From contig NC_089276.1 in the NCBI RefSeq assembly GCF_963678975.1, positions 1,881,445 through 1,945,444 of the forward strand: a stretch of 64,000 bases of DNA, read 5' to 3'. Positions 44,941-58,179 of the stretch are shown piece by piece. How positions within the stretch are numbered: position 1 is the first letter of the stretch; each line of letters begins with the position of its first letter. The translations under genes and the position numbers were made by a program. The notes beneath the pieces were generated by a model. The model worked only from the letters and a program-made list of their open reading frames with translations. It was not told the origin of the DNA and did no database searches. The stretch is from Dysidea avara. Its lineage: Eukaryota; Porifera; Demospongiae; Dictyoceratida; Dysideidae.

Positions 44941-47900
44941 GATACTCTAATAGAGCAGTCATCCTAATAGAGCAGTCATCCTAATAGAGCAGTCACCCGA
45001 AGAGAATTCAAGAGATCAGCTAGAAACAAGTAACCTGTATAGAGATCAGCTACAAACAATTCACCCTGTAGAGAGATCAGCTAGAAGAAGTTACCTTGTA
45101 GGGAATTCATGCAACTATAGAAAGAGATAATTCAGCTAGAAGAAATCACCTTGTAGAGTTCAGCTACAAAGAAACCACAATGTAGAGAGTTCAGATACAA
45201 AGAAACCACCATGTAGAGAATTCGTTTACAAACAAGTCACCCTATAGAAAGATCAGCTAGAAGAAGTTACCTCGTAGAGAGTTCAGTTACAAAGAAACCG
45301 CCATGTAGAGAATTCATTTACAAACTAGTGACCCTGTAGAGACATCAGCTAGAAGAAGTTACCTTGTAAAGAGTTCAGCTACATAGAAACCATTCTGTAA
45401 AGAGCTCAGCTGCAAACAAATCACCTGTACAGAATTCAGCTACAAACAAATCACCCTGTAGAGAGATCAGCTAGAAGAAGTTACCTTGTTGATAGTTCAG
45501 CTACAAAGAAACCATCATGTAGAGAGTTCAGCTACAAACAAATCTCCCTGTAGAGAGATCAGCTAGAAGAAGTTACCTTGTAGAGAGTTCAGCTTCAAAC
45601 AAATCACCCTGTAGAAAGATCAGCTACAAACAAATCTCCCTGTAGAGAGATTAGCTAGAAGTTACCTTGTAGAGAGTTCAGCTACAAAGAAACCATCATG
45701 TAGAGAGTTCAGCTACAAACAAATCTCCCTGTAGAGAGATCAGCTAGAAGAAGTTACCTTGTAGAGAGTTCAGCTTCAAACAAATCACCCTGTAGAAAGA
45801 TCAGCTAGAAGAGGTCACCTTGTAGAGAGTTCAGTTACAAAAAAAACCACCATGTAGAGAGCTCAGCTACAAATTAGTGACCTTGTAGAGACTTCAGCTA
45901 GAAGAAGTTACCTTGTAGATAGTTCATCTACAAAGAAACCATTCTTTAAAGAGCTCAGCTGCAAACAAACCACCTGTACAGAATTCAGCTACAAATAAAT
46001 CACCCTGTAGAAAGATGAGCTAGAAAAAGTTACCTTGTAGAGAGTTCAGTTACAAAGAAACCACCATGTAGAGAATTCAGCTACAAACTAGTGACCCTGT
46101 AAAGACATCAGCTAGAAGAAGTTACCTTGAGAGAGTTCAGCTACAAAGAAACCATTATTTAAAGAGCTCAGCTGCAAACAAATCACCTATACAAAATTCA
46201 GCTACAAACAAATCACCATGTAGAGAGATCAGCTAGAAGAAGTTAACTTGTAGAGAGTTCAGCTACAAAGAAACCATCATTTAGAGAGTTCAGCTTCAAA
46301 CAAATCACCTGTAGAGAGTTCAGCTACAAACAAATCTCACTATAGAGAGATCAGCTAGAAGAAGTTACCTTGTAGAGAGTTCAGCTACAAAGAAACCACC
46401 ATGTAGAGAGTTCAGCTGCAAAGAAATCACCCTGTATAAAATTCTGCCACGAACAAATTGCCCTGTAGAAAGATCAGTTAGAAGAAGTTACCTTGTAGAG
46501 AGTTCAGCTACAAAGAAACCAGTTTGTAAAGAGCTCAGCTGCAAACAAATCACCTGTACAGAATTCAGCTACGAACAAATCACCCTGTAGAGAGATCAGC
46601 TAGAAGAAGTTACCTTGTAGATAGTTCAGCTACAAACAAATCTCCCTGTAGAGAGATCAGCTAGAAGAAATTACCTTGTAGAGAGTTCAGCTACAAAGAA
46701 ACCATCATGTAGAGAGTTCAGCTGCAAAGAAATCACCCTGTAGAAAATTCTGCCAGAAACAAATTGCCCCGTAGAAAGATCAGTTAGAAGAAGTTACCTT
46801 GTAGAGAGTTCAGCTACAAAGAAACCATTCTGTAAAGAGCTCAGCTGCAAAAAAATCACCTGTACAGAATTCAGCTACAAACAAATCACCCTGCAGAGAG
46901 ATCAGCTAGAAGAAGTTAACTTGTAGAGAGTTCAGCTACAAAGAAACCATCATTTAGAAAGTTCAGCTACAAACAAATCTCCCTGTAGAGAGATCAGCTA
47001 GAAGAAGTTATCTTGTAGAGAGTGAAGCTACAAACAAATCACCCTATTGAAAGATCAGCTAGAAGAAGTCACCTTGTAGAAAGTTCAGTTACAAAGAAAC
47101 CACCATGTAGAGAGTTCAGCTACAAACTAGCCACCTTGTAGAGACATCAGCTAGAAAAGTTACCTTGTAGAAAGTTCAGCTACAAAGAAACCATTCTGTA
47201 AAGAGCTCAGCTGCAAACAAATCACCTGTACAGAATTCAGCTACGAACAAATCATCCTGTAGAGAGATCAGCTAGAAGAAGTTACCTTGTAGATAGTTCA
47301 GCTACAAACAAATCTCCCTGTAGAGAGATCAGCTAGAAGAAATTACCTTGTAGAGAGTTCAGCTACAAAGAAACAATTCTGTAAAGAGCTCAGCAGCAAA
47401 CAAATCACCTGTAAAGAATTCAGCTACAAACAAATCTCCCTGTAGAGAGATCAGCTAGAAGAAATTACCTTGTAGAGAGTTCAGCTACAAAGAAACCATC
47501 ATGTAGAGAGTTCAGCTGCAAAGAAATCACCCTGTAGAAAATTCTGCCAGAAACAAATTGCCCTGTAGAAAGATCAGTTAGAAGAAGTTACCTTTTAGAG
47601 AGTTCAGCTACAAAGAAACCATTCTGTAAAGAGCTCAGCTGCAAACAAATCACCTGTACAAAATTCAGCTACAAACAAATCACCTGTAGAGAGTTCAGCT
47701 ACAAACAAATCTCCCTGTAGAGAGATCAGCTAGAAGAAGTTACCTTGTAGAGAGTGGAAGCTACAAACAAATCACCCTATTGAAAGATCAGTTAGAAGAA
47801 GTCACCTTGTAGAAAGTTCAGTTACAAAGAAACCACCATGTAGAAAGTTCAGCTACAAACTAGTCACCTGTACAGAATTCAGCTACGAACAAATCACCCT

Positions 47901-48053
47901 GTAGAGAGATCAGCTAGAAGAAGTTACCTTGTAGATAGTTCAGCTACAAAAAAATCTCCCTGTAGAGAGATCAGCTAGAAGAAATTACCTTGTAGAGAGT
48001 TCAGCTACAAAAAAGCCATCATGTAGAGAGTTCAGCTGCAAAGAAATCACCAC
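44941..48053 (+). repeat. Minisatellite array of copy 2
   Basis: About 100 units of 30-31 bp. The left edge has three head-to-tail copies of CCTAATAGAGCAGTCA-type sequence, after which the GTAGAGAG(A/T)TCAGCTA units start. Unit types alternate in higher-order patterns. Confidence 0.95.
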
Positions 48054-48321
48054 TGCCCAAATTTCAAGGCAATAGTTCTTTCCAATCTGAAGTTATCAAT
48101 TGTCAAAGTTGGCAAATTGGATGTGTGTGGAAGACCCCTTTTCGCAAATCTGGTCACATATGTATTATATATATAATTTGTGCATTTACTGATAAAATAT
48201 TTAAAGTACATCTACTTCATCTTTTCTTCTTCCTGTAGTAAAAAAAAAAAACATAGGTTAAAAAAGTCCCAAAGCTGGCCATAGGCCAGCTTTGGGGTAT
48301 ACGAATACAAAAAGAAATGAA

Positions 48322-48642
48322 ATCTAATCCAAAACAGCCAAGCTGTAAAAAAAGTGTGCGGCCCTCAGAAAGGCTATGGTGAAAAAAGATGTGAAATCCA
48401 AGGTGGCGGCCAAGAAATGGCTGTGATGGTAGGTTAATGGTAAAAATTTTAATAACGACAATTCAGGTGAATTTTTGTGCCACTTCACAAAATTTACCTG
48501 AATTGTCATTATTAAAATTTTTACCATTAACCTACCATCACAGCCATTTCTTGGCCGCCACCTTGGATTTCACATCTTTTTTCACCATAGCCTTTCTGAG
48601 GGCCGCACACTTTTTTTACAGCTTGGCTGTTTTGGATTAGAT
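48322..48642. repeat. 321-bp foldback tail of copy 2
   Basis: Nearly perfect arms of about 150 bp, starting ATCTAATCCAAAACAGCC; the centre is TTTTTGTGCCACTTCACAAA. Best preserved of the three together with copy 3. Confidence 0.92.
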
Positions 48643-48860
48643 ATTAAGTATGTTTAGAAAGGAGAAAAATACATGAGCAGCCTTGAGCCTGCAGCCATCT
48701 GATTTGCACTCGAATGCTTACAGGAGTCTGCCAGGCAGTCAGGATGTTTTCTTCTTGTTAATTTCATGTATTTGTATCCATAGGAACTTAGATAGTGATG
48801 TATTATCTCAACGTACCCCATGTGGACATTATTTATCTAAGTAGTAGCAATACATAGTTA

Positions 48861-49217
48861 TCAAGACACATGTTAGTGTGTTGTACAACTCAAGAAGCCA
48901 GTGCACCATAAGCAGGAACAGTAATAACACTGTTTTCATGTATATTTAAGTTTACAAAATGAGATGATGTTTATTATGGGAGAATGCCCTACATTTTTCA
49001 GTAGTCTGCATACCAAATTAGCTATAGAATAATTTCTCAAGGATTCCTGAAATACGAACCTTTAACGATCAGCTTAATTTCTTGGTTTTTTAACCTTTTC
49101 ATTCATTTTTCCCTACAAACTTACAAAAGCTGCCGGAATAAAATATGAACTCATACTCTGACTATTCTGAAATTAGACACAAGAGGAGTTTGAAGGAAAA
49201 GCATGGTATCAAGTTTG
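48861..49217 (+). repeat. Degenerate fourth head of the composite family
   Basis: Starts TCAAGACACATGTTAGTGTG after an A, like the intact copies, and keeps AAGAAGCCAG and the order of the following blocks, but is strongly diverged and has no array or tail. An older, truncated copy lying between copies 2 and 3. Confidence 0.7.
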
Positions 49218-50294
49218 ATGCTGTTACAACTATTTTGTAAATGAAAGAAAATGGTGGATATGTCCTTTTACAAGTGTAATATTTTGTGTGTGTGTGTGGT
49301 GTGTGTGCTGAGCAATGATAAATTATCAATGTATGTTTTGTCTCAACTAAATTATATTTGAGCTACTATTTAAGAAACTGTTTCATTTAAGTGTGGAATT
49401 TTGCTTTCACAAGTAACATTGCTGGTGAAAATACTTGTCAGTACACCTCAACCAGACGATTTTCTAAATTAAGTAAACATGACCAGTTATATTAATATCA
49501 AGACACACGGTAGTGTGTCGTGCGGCCCAAGAAGCCGGCGCGTAACACCCGTGAGTATATTGACAGGAAGAAAGAAAACGCAATTTTCGCACCTCCGTAG
49601 CTCTGTGCTTCCTTGATGAAACAAGACGATTTTTGTTGTGGACATTCCCTTCAACTGCAGCACTCCACATTCCAAATTTGAGCGAAATCGCTTCGCGCGT
49701 TCCCGAGATATGCGACTTCAAAAATTGGCTCAGTTTCTTCGTTTTTTTCTTCTTCTTATTTTTCTTTTTCTTGTCGCACACTTACAAAAATTGCTATAAA
49801 ACTCGAACGCCATATCCGATTGCCTTGAAATGTGGCACACAGAAGGGGAGTATAAAGGCGCATCTCGGTACCAACTTTGGCTGGAATACGATAAACAGGC
49901 AAAGAGTTATGAGCGATTATTCACGAAAATTAACACCAATATGTTGTCACGCCTACAGGGTAAACCGCGTATGGGAAGAAGCTGAAAATTGGTGGGTGAA
50001 TAGGTTAACTATTGAACCTCAAACCTTTTGTGGTTTGAAAGAAATCGAGCTAAAAAACAGGAAGATACAACGAAAAAACCAACAGTGTGTAACAATTACG
50101 CAATCGAAATTAGCTAATAAAAACCTACTACTTGCCACGCCTACCAGATAAACCACTTGGGGTATTGCTTTGAAAATCGCTGTATAGATGGAGTAGTCAT
50201 CTTAGAAAGGCTCTTCAATGGTATAGAAGAATCAGACTTAAAGCCACGGAGTTATAACACGAAATCCAACTTGGTGCAGCAAGTGCGAGATCGA

Positions 50295-53200
50295 GATACT
50301 CTAATAGAGCAGTCATCCTAATAGAGCAGTCACCCTGAAGAGAATTCAAGAGATCAGCTGGAAACAAGAAACCTGTATAGAGATCAGCTACACACAAGTC
50401 ACCATGTAGAGAGATCAGCTAGAAGAAGTTACCTTGTAGGGAGTTCATGCAACTATGGAAATGGATAGTTCAGCTAGAAAAAATCACCTTGTATAGAGTT
50501 CAGCTACAAAGAAACCACCATGTAGAGAGTTCAGCTACAAACAAATCGTCCTGTGGAGAGATCAATAGAAGAAGTTACCTTGCAGAGAGTTCAGCTACAG
50601 AGAAACCATCATGTAGAGAGTTCAGCTACAAACAAATCTCCCTATAGAGAGATTAGCTAGAAGAAGTTACCTTGTAGAGAGTTCAGCTACAAAGAAACCA
50701 TCATGTAGAGAGTTCAGCTACAAAGAAATCTCCCTGTAGAGAGATCAGCTAGAAGAAGTTACCTTGTAGAGAGTTCAGCTTCAAACAAATCACCCTGTAG
50801 AAAGATCAGCTAGAAGAGGTCACCTTGTAGAGAGTTCAGTTACAAAGAAACCACCATGTAGAGAGCTCAGCTACAAACTAGTGACTTTGTAGAGACATCA
50901 GCTAGAAGAAGTTACCTTGTAGAGAGTTCAGCTACAAACAAATCACCCTGTAGAGAGATCAGCTAGAAGAAATTACTTTGGTGAGAGTTCAGCTACAAAG
51001 AAACCACCACGTAGAGAGTTCAGCTGCAAAGAAATCACCCTGTATAAAATTCTGCCACAAGCAAATTGCCCTGTAGAAAGATCAGTTAGAAGAAGTTACC
51101 TTGTAAATAGTTCAGCTACAAACAGATCTCCCTGTAGAGAGATCAGCTAGAAGAAATTACCTTGTAGAGAGTTCAGCTACAAAGAAACCACCATGTAGAG
51201 AGTTCAGCTGCAAAGAGATCACCCTGTAGAAAATGCAGCCAGAAACAAATTGCCCTGTAGAAAGATCAGTTAGAAGAAGTTACCTTTTAGAGAGTTCAGC
51301 TACAAAGAAACCACCCTGTAGAGAGATCAGCTAGAAGAAGTTACCTTGTAGATCGTTCAGCTACAAACAAATCACCCTGTAGAGAGATCAGCTAGTCTAA
51401 GAAGAAGTTATCTTGTAGAGAGTTCAACTACAAAGAAACCACCCTGTAGAGAGATCAGCTAGAAGAAGTTACCTTGTAGAGAGTTCAGCTACAAAGAAAC
51501 CACCATGTAGAGAGTTCAGCTGCAAAGAAATCACCCTGTATAAAATTCTGCCACAAACAAATTGCCCTGTAGAAAGATCAGTTAGAAGAAGTTACCTTGT
51601 AGAGAGTTCAGCTACAAAGAAACCATTTTGTAAAGAGCTCAGCTGCAAACAAATCACCAGTACAGAATTCAGCTATGAACAAATCACCCTGTAGAGAGAT
51701 CAGCTAGAAGAAGTTACCTTGTAGATAGTTCAGCTACAAACAAATCTCCCTGAAGAGAGATCAGCTAGAAGAAATTACCTTGTAGAGAGTTCAGCTACAA
51801 AGAAACCACTATGTAGAGAGTTCAGCTGCAAAGAAATCACCCTGTAGAAAATTCTGCCAGAAACAAATTTCCCTGTAGAAAGATCAGTTATAAGAAGTTA
51901 CCTTTTAGAGAGTTCAGCTACAAAGAAACCATCATTTAGAAAGTTCAGCTTCAAACAAATCATCCTGTAGAGAGATCAGCTAGAAGAAATTACCTTGTAG
52001 AGAGTTCAGCTACAAAGAAACCATCATTTAGAAAATTCAGCTTCAAACAAATCACCTGTAGAGAGTTCAGCTACAAACAAATCTCCCTGTAGAGAGATAA
52101 GCTAGAAGAAGTTACCTTGTAGATAGTTCAGCTGCAAACAAATCTCCCTGTAGAGAGATCAGCTAGAAGAAGTCACCTTGTAGAAATTTCAGTTACAAAG
52201 AAACCACCATGTAGAGAGTTCAGCTACAAACTAGCCACCTTGTAGAGACATCAGCTAGAAAAGTTACCTTGTAGAGAGTTCAGCTACAAACAAATCTCCC
52301 TGTAGAGAGATCAGCTAGAAGAAATTACCTTGTAGAGAGTTCAGCTACAAAGAAACCATTCTGTAAAGAGCTCAGCTGCAAACAAATCACCTGTACAGAA
52401 TTCAGCTCCAAACAAATCACCCTGTAGAGAGATCAGCTAGAAGATATTACCTTGTAGATAGTTCAGCTACAAACAAATCACCCTGTAGAAAGATCAGTTA
52501 GAAGAAGTTACTTTTTAGAGAGTTCAGCTACAAAGAAACCATTCTGTAAAGAGCTCAGCTGCAAACAAATCACCTGTACAGAATTCAGCTACAAACAAAT
52601 CTCCCTGTAGAGAGATCAGCTAGAAGAAGTTACCTTGTAGAGAGTGAAGCTACAAACAAATCACCCTATTGAAAGATCAGCTAGAAGAAGTCACCTTGTA
52701 GAAAGTTCAGTTACAAAAAGAAACCACCATGTAGAGAGTTCAGCTACAAACTAGTCACCTTGTAGAGACATCAGCTAGAAAGGTTACCTTGTAGAGAGTT
52801 CAGCTACAAAGAAACCATTCTGTAAAGAGCTCAGCTGCAAACAAATCACCTGTACAGAATTCAGCTACAAACAAATCACCTGTAGAGAGTTCAGCTACAA
52901 ACAAATCTCCCTGTAGAGAGATCAGCTAGAAGAAGTTACCTTGTAGAGAGTGAAGCTACAAACAAATCACCCTATTGAAAGATCAGCTAGAAGAAGTCAC
53001 CTTGTAGAAAGTTCAGGTACAAAAAGAAACCACCATGTAGAGAGTTCAGCTACAAACTAGTCACCTTGTAGAGACATCAGCTAGAAAGGTTACCTTGTAG
53101 AGAGTTCAGCTACAAAGAAACCATTCTGTAAAGAGCTCAGCTGCAAACAAATCACCTGTACAGAATTCAGCTACAAACAAATCATCCTGTAGAGAGATCA

Positions 53201-53516
53201 GCTAGAAGAAATTACCTTGTAGATAGTTCAGCTACAAACAAATCACCCTGTAGAAAGATCAGTTAGAAGAAGTTACTTTGTAGAGAGTTCAGCTACAAAG
53301 AAACCGTAAAGAGCTCAGCTGCAAACAAATCACCTGTACAGATTCAGCTACAAACAAATCACCCTGTAGAGAGATCAGCTAGAAGAAGTTACCTTGTAGA
53401 TAGTTCAGCTACAAACAAATCAACCTGTAGAGAGATCAGCTAGAAGAAATCACCTTGTAGAGAGTTCAGATACAAAAAAACCATCATGTAGAGAGTTCAG
53501 CTGCAAAGAAATCACC
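50295..53516 (+). repeat. Minisatellite array of copy 3
   Basis: About 100 units of 30-31 bp of the same types as in copies 1 and 2. The left edge has two CTAATAGAGCAGTCA copies in tandem. Internal blocks of several units (for example around 52600 and 52900) are repeated almost identically, showing recent block duplications. Confidence 0.95.
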
Positions 53517-53630
53517 GCTGCCCAAATTTCAAGGCAATAGCTCTTTCCAATCTGAAGTTATCAATTGTCAAAGTTGGCAAATTGGATGTGTGGAAGGCCC
53601 CTTTTCGCAAATCCGGTCACATATGTATTA

Positions 53631-53873
53631 TATGTGACCGGATTTACGAAAAAGGCTCTTCCACACACATCCAATTCTATGAACTTGAATGACCATACCT
53701 TTGTGCTCAAAGAAGAAACTAACCTGAAATTTTGTTCATGCATTAACCTATGTTGTTACTCATCGCTGTCCAAATTTCAAGGCAATACTATTTTCCTATC
53801 TGACATTATGAACTGCCAAAGTTCGTAAATTGGATGTGTGTGGAAGACCCCTTTTCGCAAATCCGGTCACATA
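53631..53873. mobile_element. GTGACC-type MITE in the tail of copy 3
   Basis: The left end TATGTGACCGGATTTACGAA and the right end TTTTCGCAAATCCGGTCACA, with inverted repeats extending about 45 bp through TTCCACACACATCCAATT. In copy 2 only a right-end-like piece is present at the matching place. Confidence 0.75.
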
Positions 53874-54025
53874 TATATAATTTGTACATTTACTGATAAA
53901 ATATTTAAAGTACATCTACTTCATCTTTTCTTCTTCCTGTAGTAAAGAAAAACAACATAGGTTAAAAAATTCCCAAAGTTGGCCATAGGCTGGCTTTGGG
54001 GTATACAAATACAAAAAGGAATGAA

Positions 54026-54345
54026 ATCTAATCCAAAACAGCCAAGCTGTAAAAAAAGTGTGCGGCCCTCAGAAAGGCTATGGTGAAAAAAGATGTGAAA
54101 TCCAAGGTGGCGGCCAAGAAATGGCTGTGATGGTAGGTTAATGGTAAAAATTTTAATAACGACAATTCAGGTGAATTTTTGTGCCGCATCACAAAATTTA
54201 CCTGAATTGTCATTATTAAAATTTTACCATTAACCTACCATCACAGCCATTTCTTGGCCGCCACCTTGGATTTCACATCTTTTTTCACCATAGCCTTTCT
54301 GAGGGCCGCACACTTTTTTTACAGCTTGGCTGTTTTGGATTAGAT
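54026..54345. repeat. 320-bp foldback tail of copy 3
   Basis: Same structure and ends as in copy 2; the arms are almost perfectly complementary. Confidence 0.92.
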
Positions 54346-55104
54346 TACTATTACGTATGTCATGCTGTTTATTTATTTTTTTGCTAATATTGCTGAAAAA
54401 ATAACCAGTGCTCACATGATCAGCAATTGCTCTGACCAAAACAAGGATGTGCATGGGGTGCCATTCAGACATTATTTGTTAGCACCAGAGTTTCTTGTGG
54501 GATGTATGGGGCACCAGATACAGAATTGATGCTACTAATGAGAAATTGGGTGAAGGTGTTTATAATCAAGTTAATTATGTGATGCCCAAAAGCATCTCTA
54601 TACGAGATAGACCGCTGTAAGATAGAATGCACACTTGGTATGGCTGAAGAAAGACAGTGTAATTTGCCTCTCCCAGTAGGGCACACATGCTATATCAATG
54701 TGTCTTCTATTTTGAGTTTTAATGTTCTGTTTTACTACAGGTTGTGTTGGTACAATGCACTTGCCATTGTTCTTAGTGGTGTATGAGTCAATCAGCCTGT
54801 GGGGTATGATCACTCCATCACATGATGTTCTGATGGATGTAAATAACTCATCTCGTTGGTGTAATAGTAAGATTTACATTTATAATAGACTGTATAGGTA
54901 ACAGCAAGTGAGGAAAACTCTACAAACATTGCTGTCTAGCATTAACCTTTGTAAAAGCTTAGCACAAGATGAAGACAAAGAGAAAATTGCATGGAGCCTG
55001 CTGATTCCCTGTCATTACCCTACGTATGAAATTTTGTTGTTGTAATTGTGTGTGTTGTGTGGGTGTAGTGTAAGTGTAAATGGTATGCACAAGTTGTTTG
55101 GTTT

Positions 55105-55210
55105 GAAGCGTCACAGCCAAGTGGTGGGGCACTGACCTGGTAATTGCAAGGCTCCAATTTCATGTTCAGTGATGCTGGTTGCTGTTGTTTTCATGAGTAA
55201 CAATTTTACA
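55105..55210 (+). repeat. tRNA-derived SINE-like fragment
   Basis: GTGGTGGGGCACTGACCTGG, TAATTGCAAGGCTCC and GTGATGCTGGTTGC follow each other as in tRNA-related SINE heads. The B box is degenerate. Confidence 0.4.
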
Positions 55211-56832
55211 CACTTTGCTCCAATCTATGTATGCAGCTGTGAATATTGTCCTGTTATTAACTGATGACAATCATCCATAACTCATACAATGGATGAGGTC
55301 CAGATGGAAATCTGTTTATGTGATAAAATTATATTGAAACAACTCTAATATAACACTCAGTTATCTTACTATAGCAACCAAAACCATCATTTGTTGACCG
55401 GAAGGCACTTTACTAGATTAAAACTCCTTTTAAAATGTTCCTTTGTTACTAAATTTCTTGGAAAGTGCTTTGTTGTTGTCTGTGACACACATGAAAAGCC
55501 ACAGTCTTTGAAACATCTAGACTAGCTTGTTGCTTGAAAAATGGTTGGCTGGTGGACAGTGTATTGTCATTTTGAAGGCTCACTAAAATAATGAAATTCT
55601 AGTTATTAATAATAATAACCGCACGTCCTCACTACCTGATAGCTCTCAAGGTGACAGGAGACAAGGAATCTTATTATGTTGGCCTTAAGTGGATTCTGAG
55701 TCAGTCCCATCTGCCACAATTGGAAAATGGGATAAGTGCATAAATGTTTGATGTGTATTACTTGTTTAGGCTTTAAGGTAGAGCTAAACCACTTTCATCA
55801 CCATAGATAATATACCTACTGTACTCTTAAGCTTAATAGAGCATTCATATAAATATCCATGCATTAACAGATCGAGAAGGACATGTCAGTGGGCAATGTA
55901 TGTATGTGTAGTCTCACTAGCTAGCTGTTCCCAGGGATTGTACAAATATAACTGATCATAAACTACCACATTAATGTACTAATTCAACCAGGTCTTTCAG
56001 GTAACTTAGTGTTGTTGTTGGAAAACACCCTTAAAAATCCTGGCTACACTCATAAAATAATATCGTAATTTGTTCTATTTTCATGCAAAAAAGTTCATGA
56101 TCAAAATTCTCATATAAAATTTTTCGTATGATCATACCTAATGACACAGTGTTAGTGAATACTCTATTAGAGTATATAGGTTGACTCCGCTACTACTGTA
56201 GGGTATCTCAATCTTACTTGGAAATCCCCTTCCTATGCCCCTGATCTTCAGTTAATATTTCTGCTACAAAATCAAATATATACTGCAGAGGTAATTTGTT
56301 TCCTTAAAAGCTACAAGTAGAACGTGGTCCTTATACATCAAAAATGCAAATGCACTCCTGTAACCTTATAGCCTCTGTAACCACTTACATGGGCAAATAA
56401 AAGGAAAATATATGTATACCTCATATATATTAACTAACACAATATAGCAGAGTCAACAGGTATTTCAGTAATGTTATATGTGATGATGTAAAGGTGTAAA
56501 CTCACAATGGCTCTATCAACTGAATTGTGTCCATGATCAGCAGATTAGAGAAATGTGATTTTTTGTTCAATCATTGAGGTAAAACATGTTCTGATCACTA
56601 CTATTCTCCTTTTCCCTAGAATTATGATGAATGGGAATGACAGTGATGATGATATGTAAATAATATCAGTATAACTTCCTGGAAATGTGTACACTATTCA
56701 CACTAGGCCTACGTCAAATATGCCAGCATAACAAAAAGCATAATAGGCTAGAGTACTATGCCAACATAATGCTAGTATATTAGATGGATATTTCAAACTG
56801 TGGAGCTTAATTCCATGAAAATAGATTGATGC

Positions 56833-56958
56833 TCCCTAATAGAGCAGTCATTGGAAACTGCAAACGGCAATAGAGTGCTCAAATGATAACTCCTTAGTAC
56901 TCTTTCTAATAGAACAGTCACTTTGTAGTGAAATACCCTAATAGAGCATTCACTGATT
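56833..56958 (+). repeat. Cluster of three AATAGA(G/A)CAGTCA motifs
   Basis: CCCTAATAGAGCAGTCATTG, TTCTAATAGAACAGTCAC and CCCTAATAGAGCATTCAC occur within about 125 bp, spaced irregularly. This may be an early stage of array formation. Confidence 0.6.
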
Positions 56959-57216
56959 AAAATTTTCAAGATAATTGTAAAAAATGTTGTTAACATAGAA
57001 GCATATTGCAAGCATAATGAGAACACTGAAGAGCATAATAGGTGAAAATTTTGGGAAATTGCTGAAAGCATTATGGGCCATATTTGACTTAAGCCTGATT
57101 CACACTGTGCTTACATTTGATGGATCATATTTTCTGTTGTACCATGCATATCCTTTCATACACACACACATGCCTGCTTTCATACATCCACTAAAACTTT
57201 GCAACTGTTTACTTTA

Positions 57217-58179
<963 letters not shown>

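Larger units (their letters stand above)
44147..48642 (+). mobile_element. Composite head-array-tail element, copy 2
   Basis: 4,496-bp unit. The terminal hairpin is GACACAC-GGTA-GTGTGTC (44151-44168). The head contains two 188-bp-spaced blocks starting CACGCCTAC (44594 and 44782). The array is 44941-48053. The tail carries a segment with a GTGACC-type MITE end (48098-48160), a hairpin around CATAGG at about 48267-48298, and the foldback 48322-48642. A 171-codon frame in the head (44282-44797) is shared with copy 3 but broken in copy 1, so I do not call it a gene. The ends match copies 1 and 3 exactly, while the outside flanks differ. Confidence 0.75.
49498..54345 (+). mobile_element. Composite head-array-tail element, copy 3
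   Basis: 4,848-bp unit, same orientation as the others. The hairpin GACACAC-GGTA-GTGTGTC is at 49502-49519, the CACGCCTAC blocks at 49948 and 50136, and the array at 50295-53516. A GTGACC-type MITE lies within the tail (53631-53873), and the foldback is 54026-54345. The head is very similar to copy 2. The sequences just outside both ends differ from those around copy 2, which argues against a simple tandem duplication of one large block. Confidence 0.75.

Noticed and set aside
44282-50151. 171- and 172-codon frames in the heads of composite copies 2 and 3 (44282-44797, 49633-50151)
   Set aside because: They are alike only because the copies are alike at the DNA level. Copy 1 has stops at the same place, the protein is low-complexity (runs of F) and no domain is seen.
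44941-53516. CRISPR-like look of evenly spaced direct repeats
   Set aside because: The units are head-to-tail minisatellite without unique spacers, in an animal genome with no cas genes.
44147-54345. Copies 2 and 3 as one simple tandem duplication
   Set aside because: The sequences immediately outside both ends differ, and an older diverged head lies between them, so separate insertion fits better.
54465-54813. Reverse-strand frames that might be a gene or transposon remnant
   Set aside because: No recognisable motif, several frame changes and no splice pattern; not enough to support a call.
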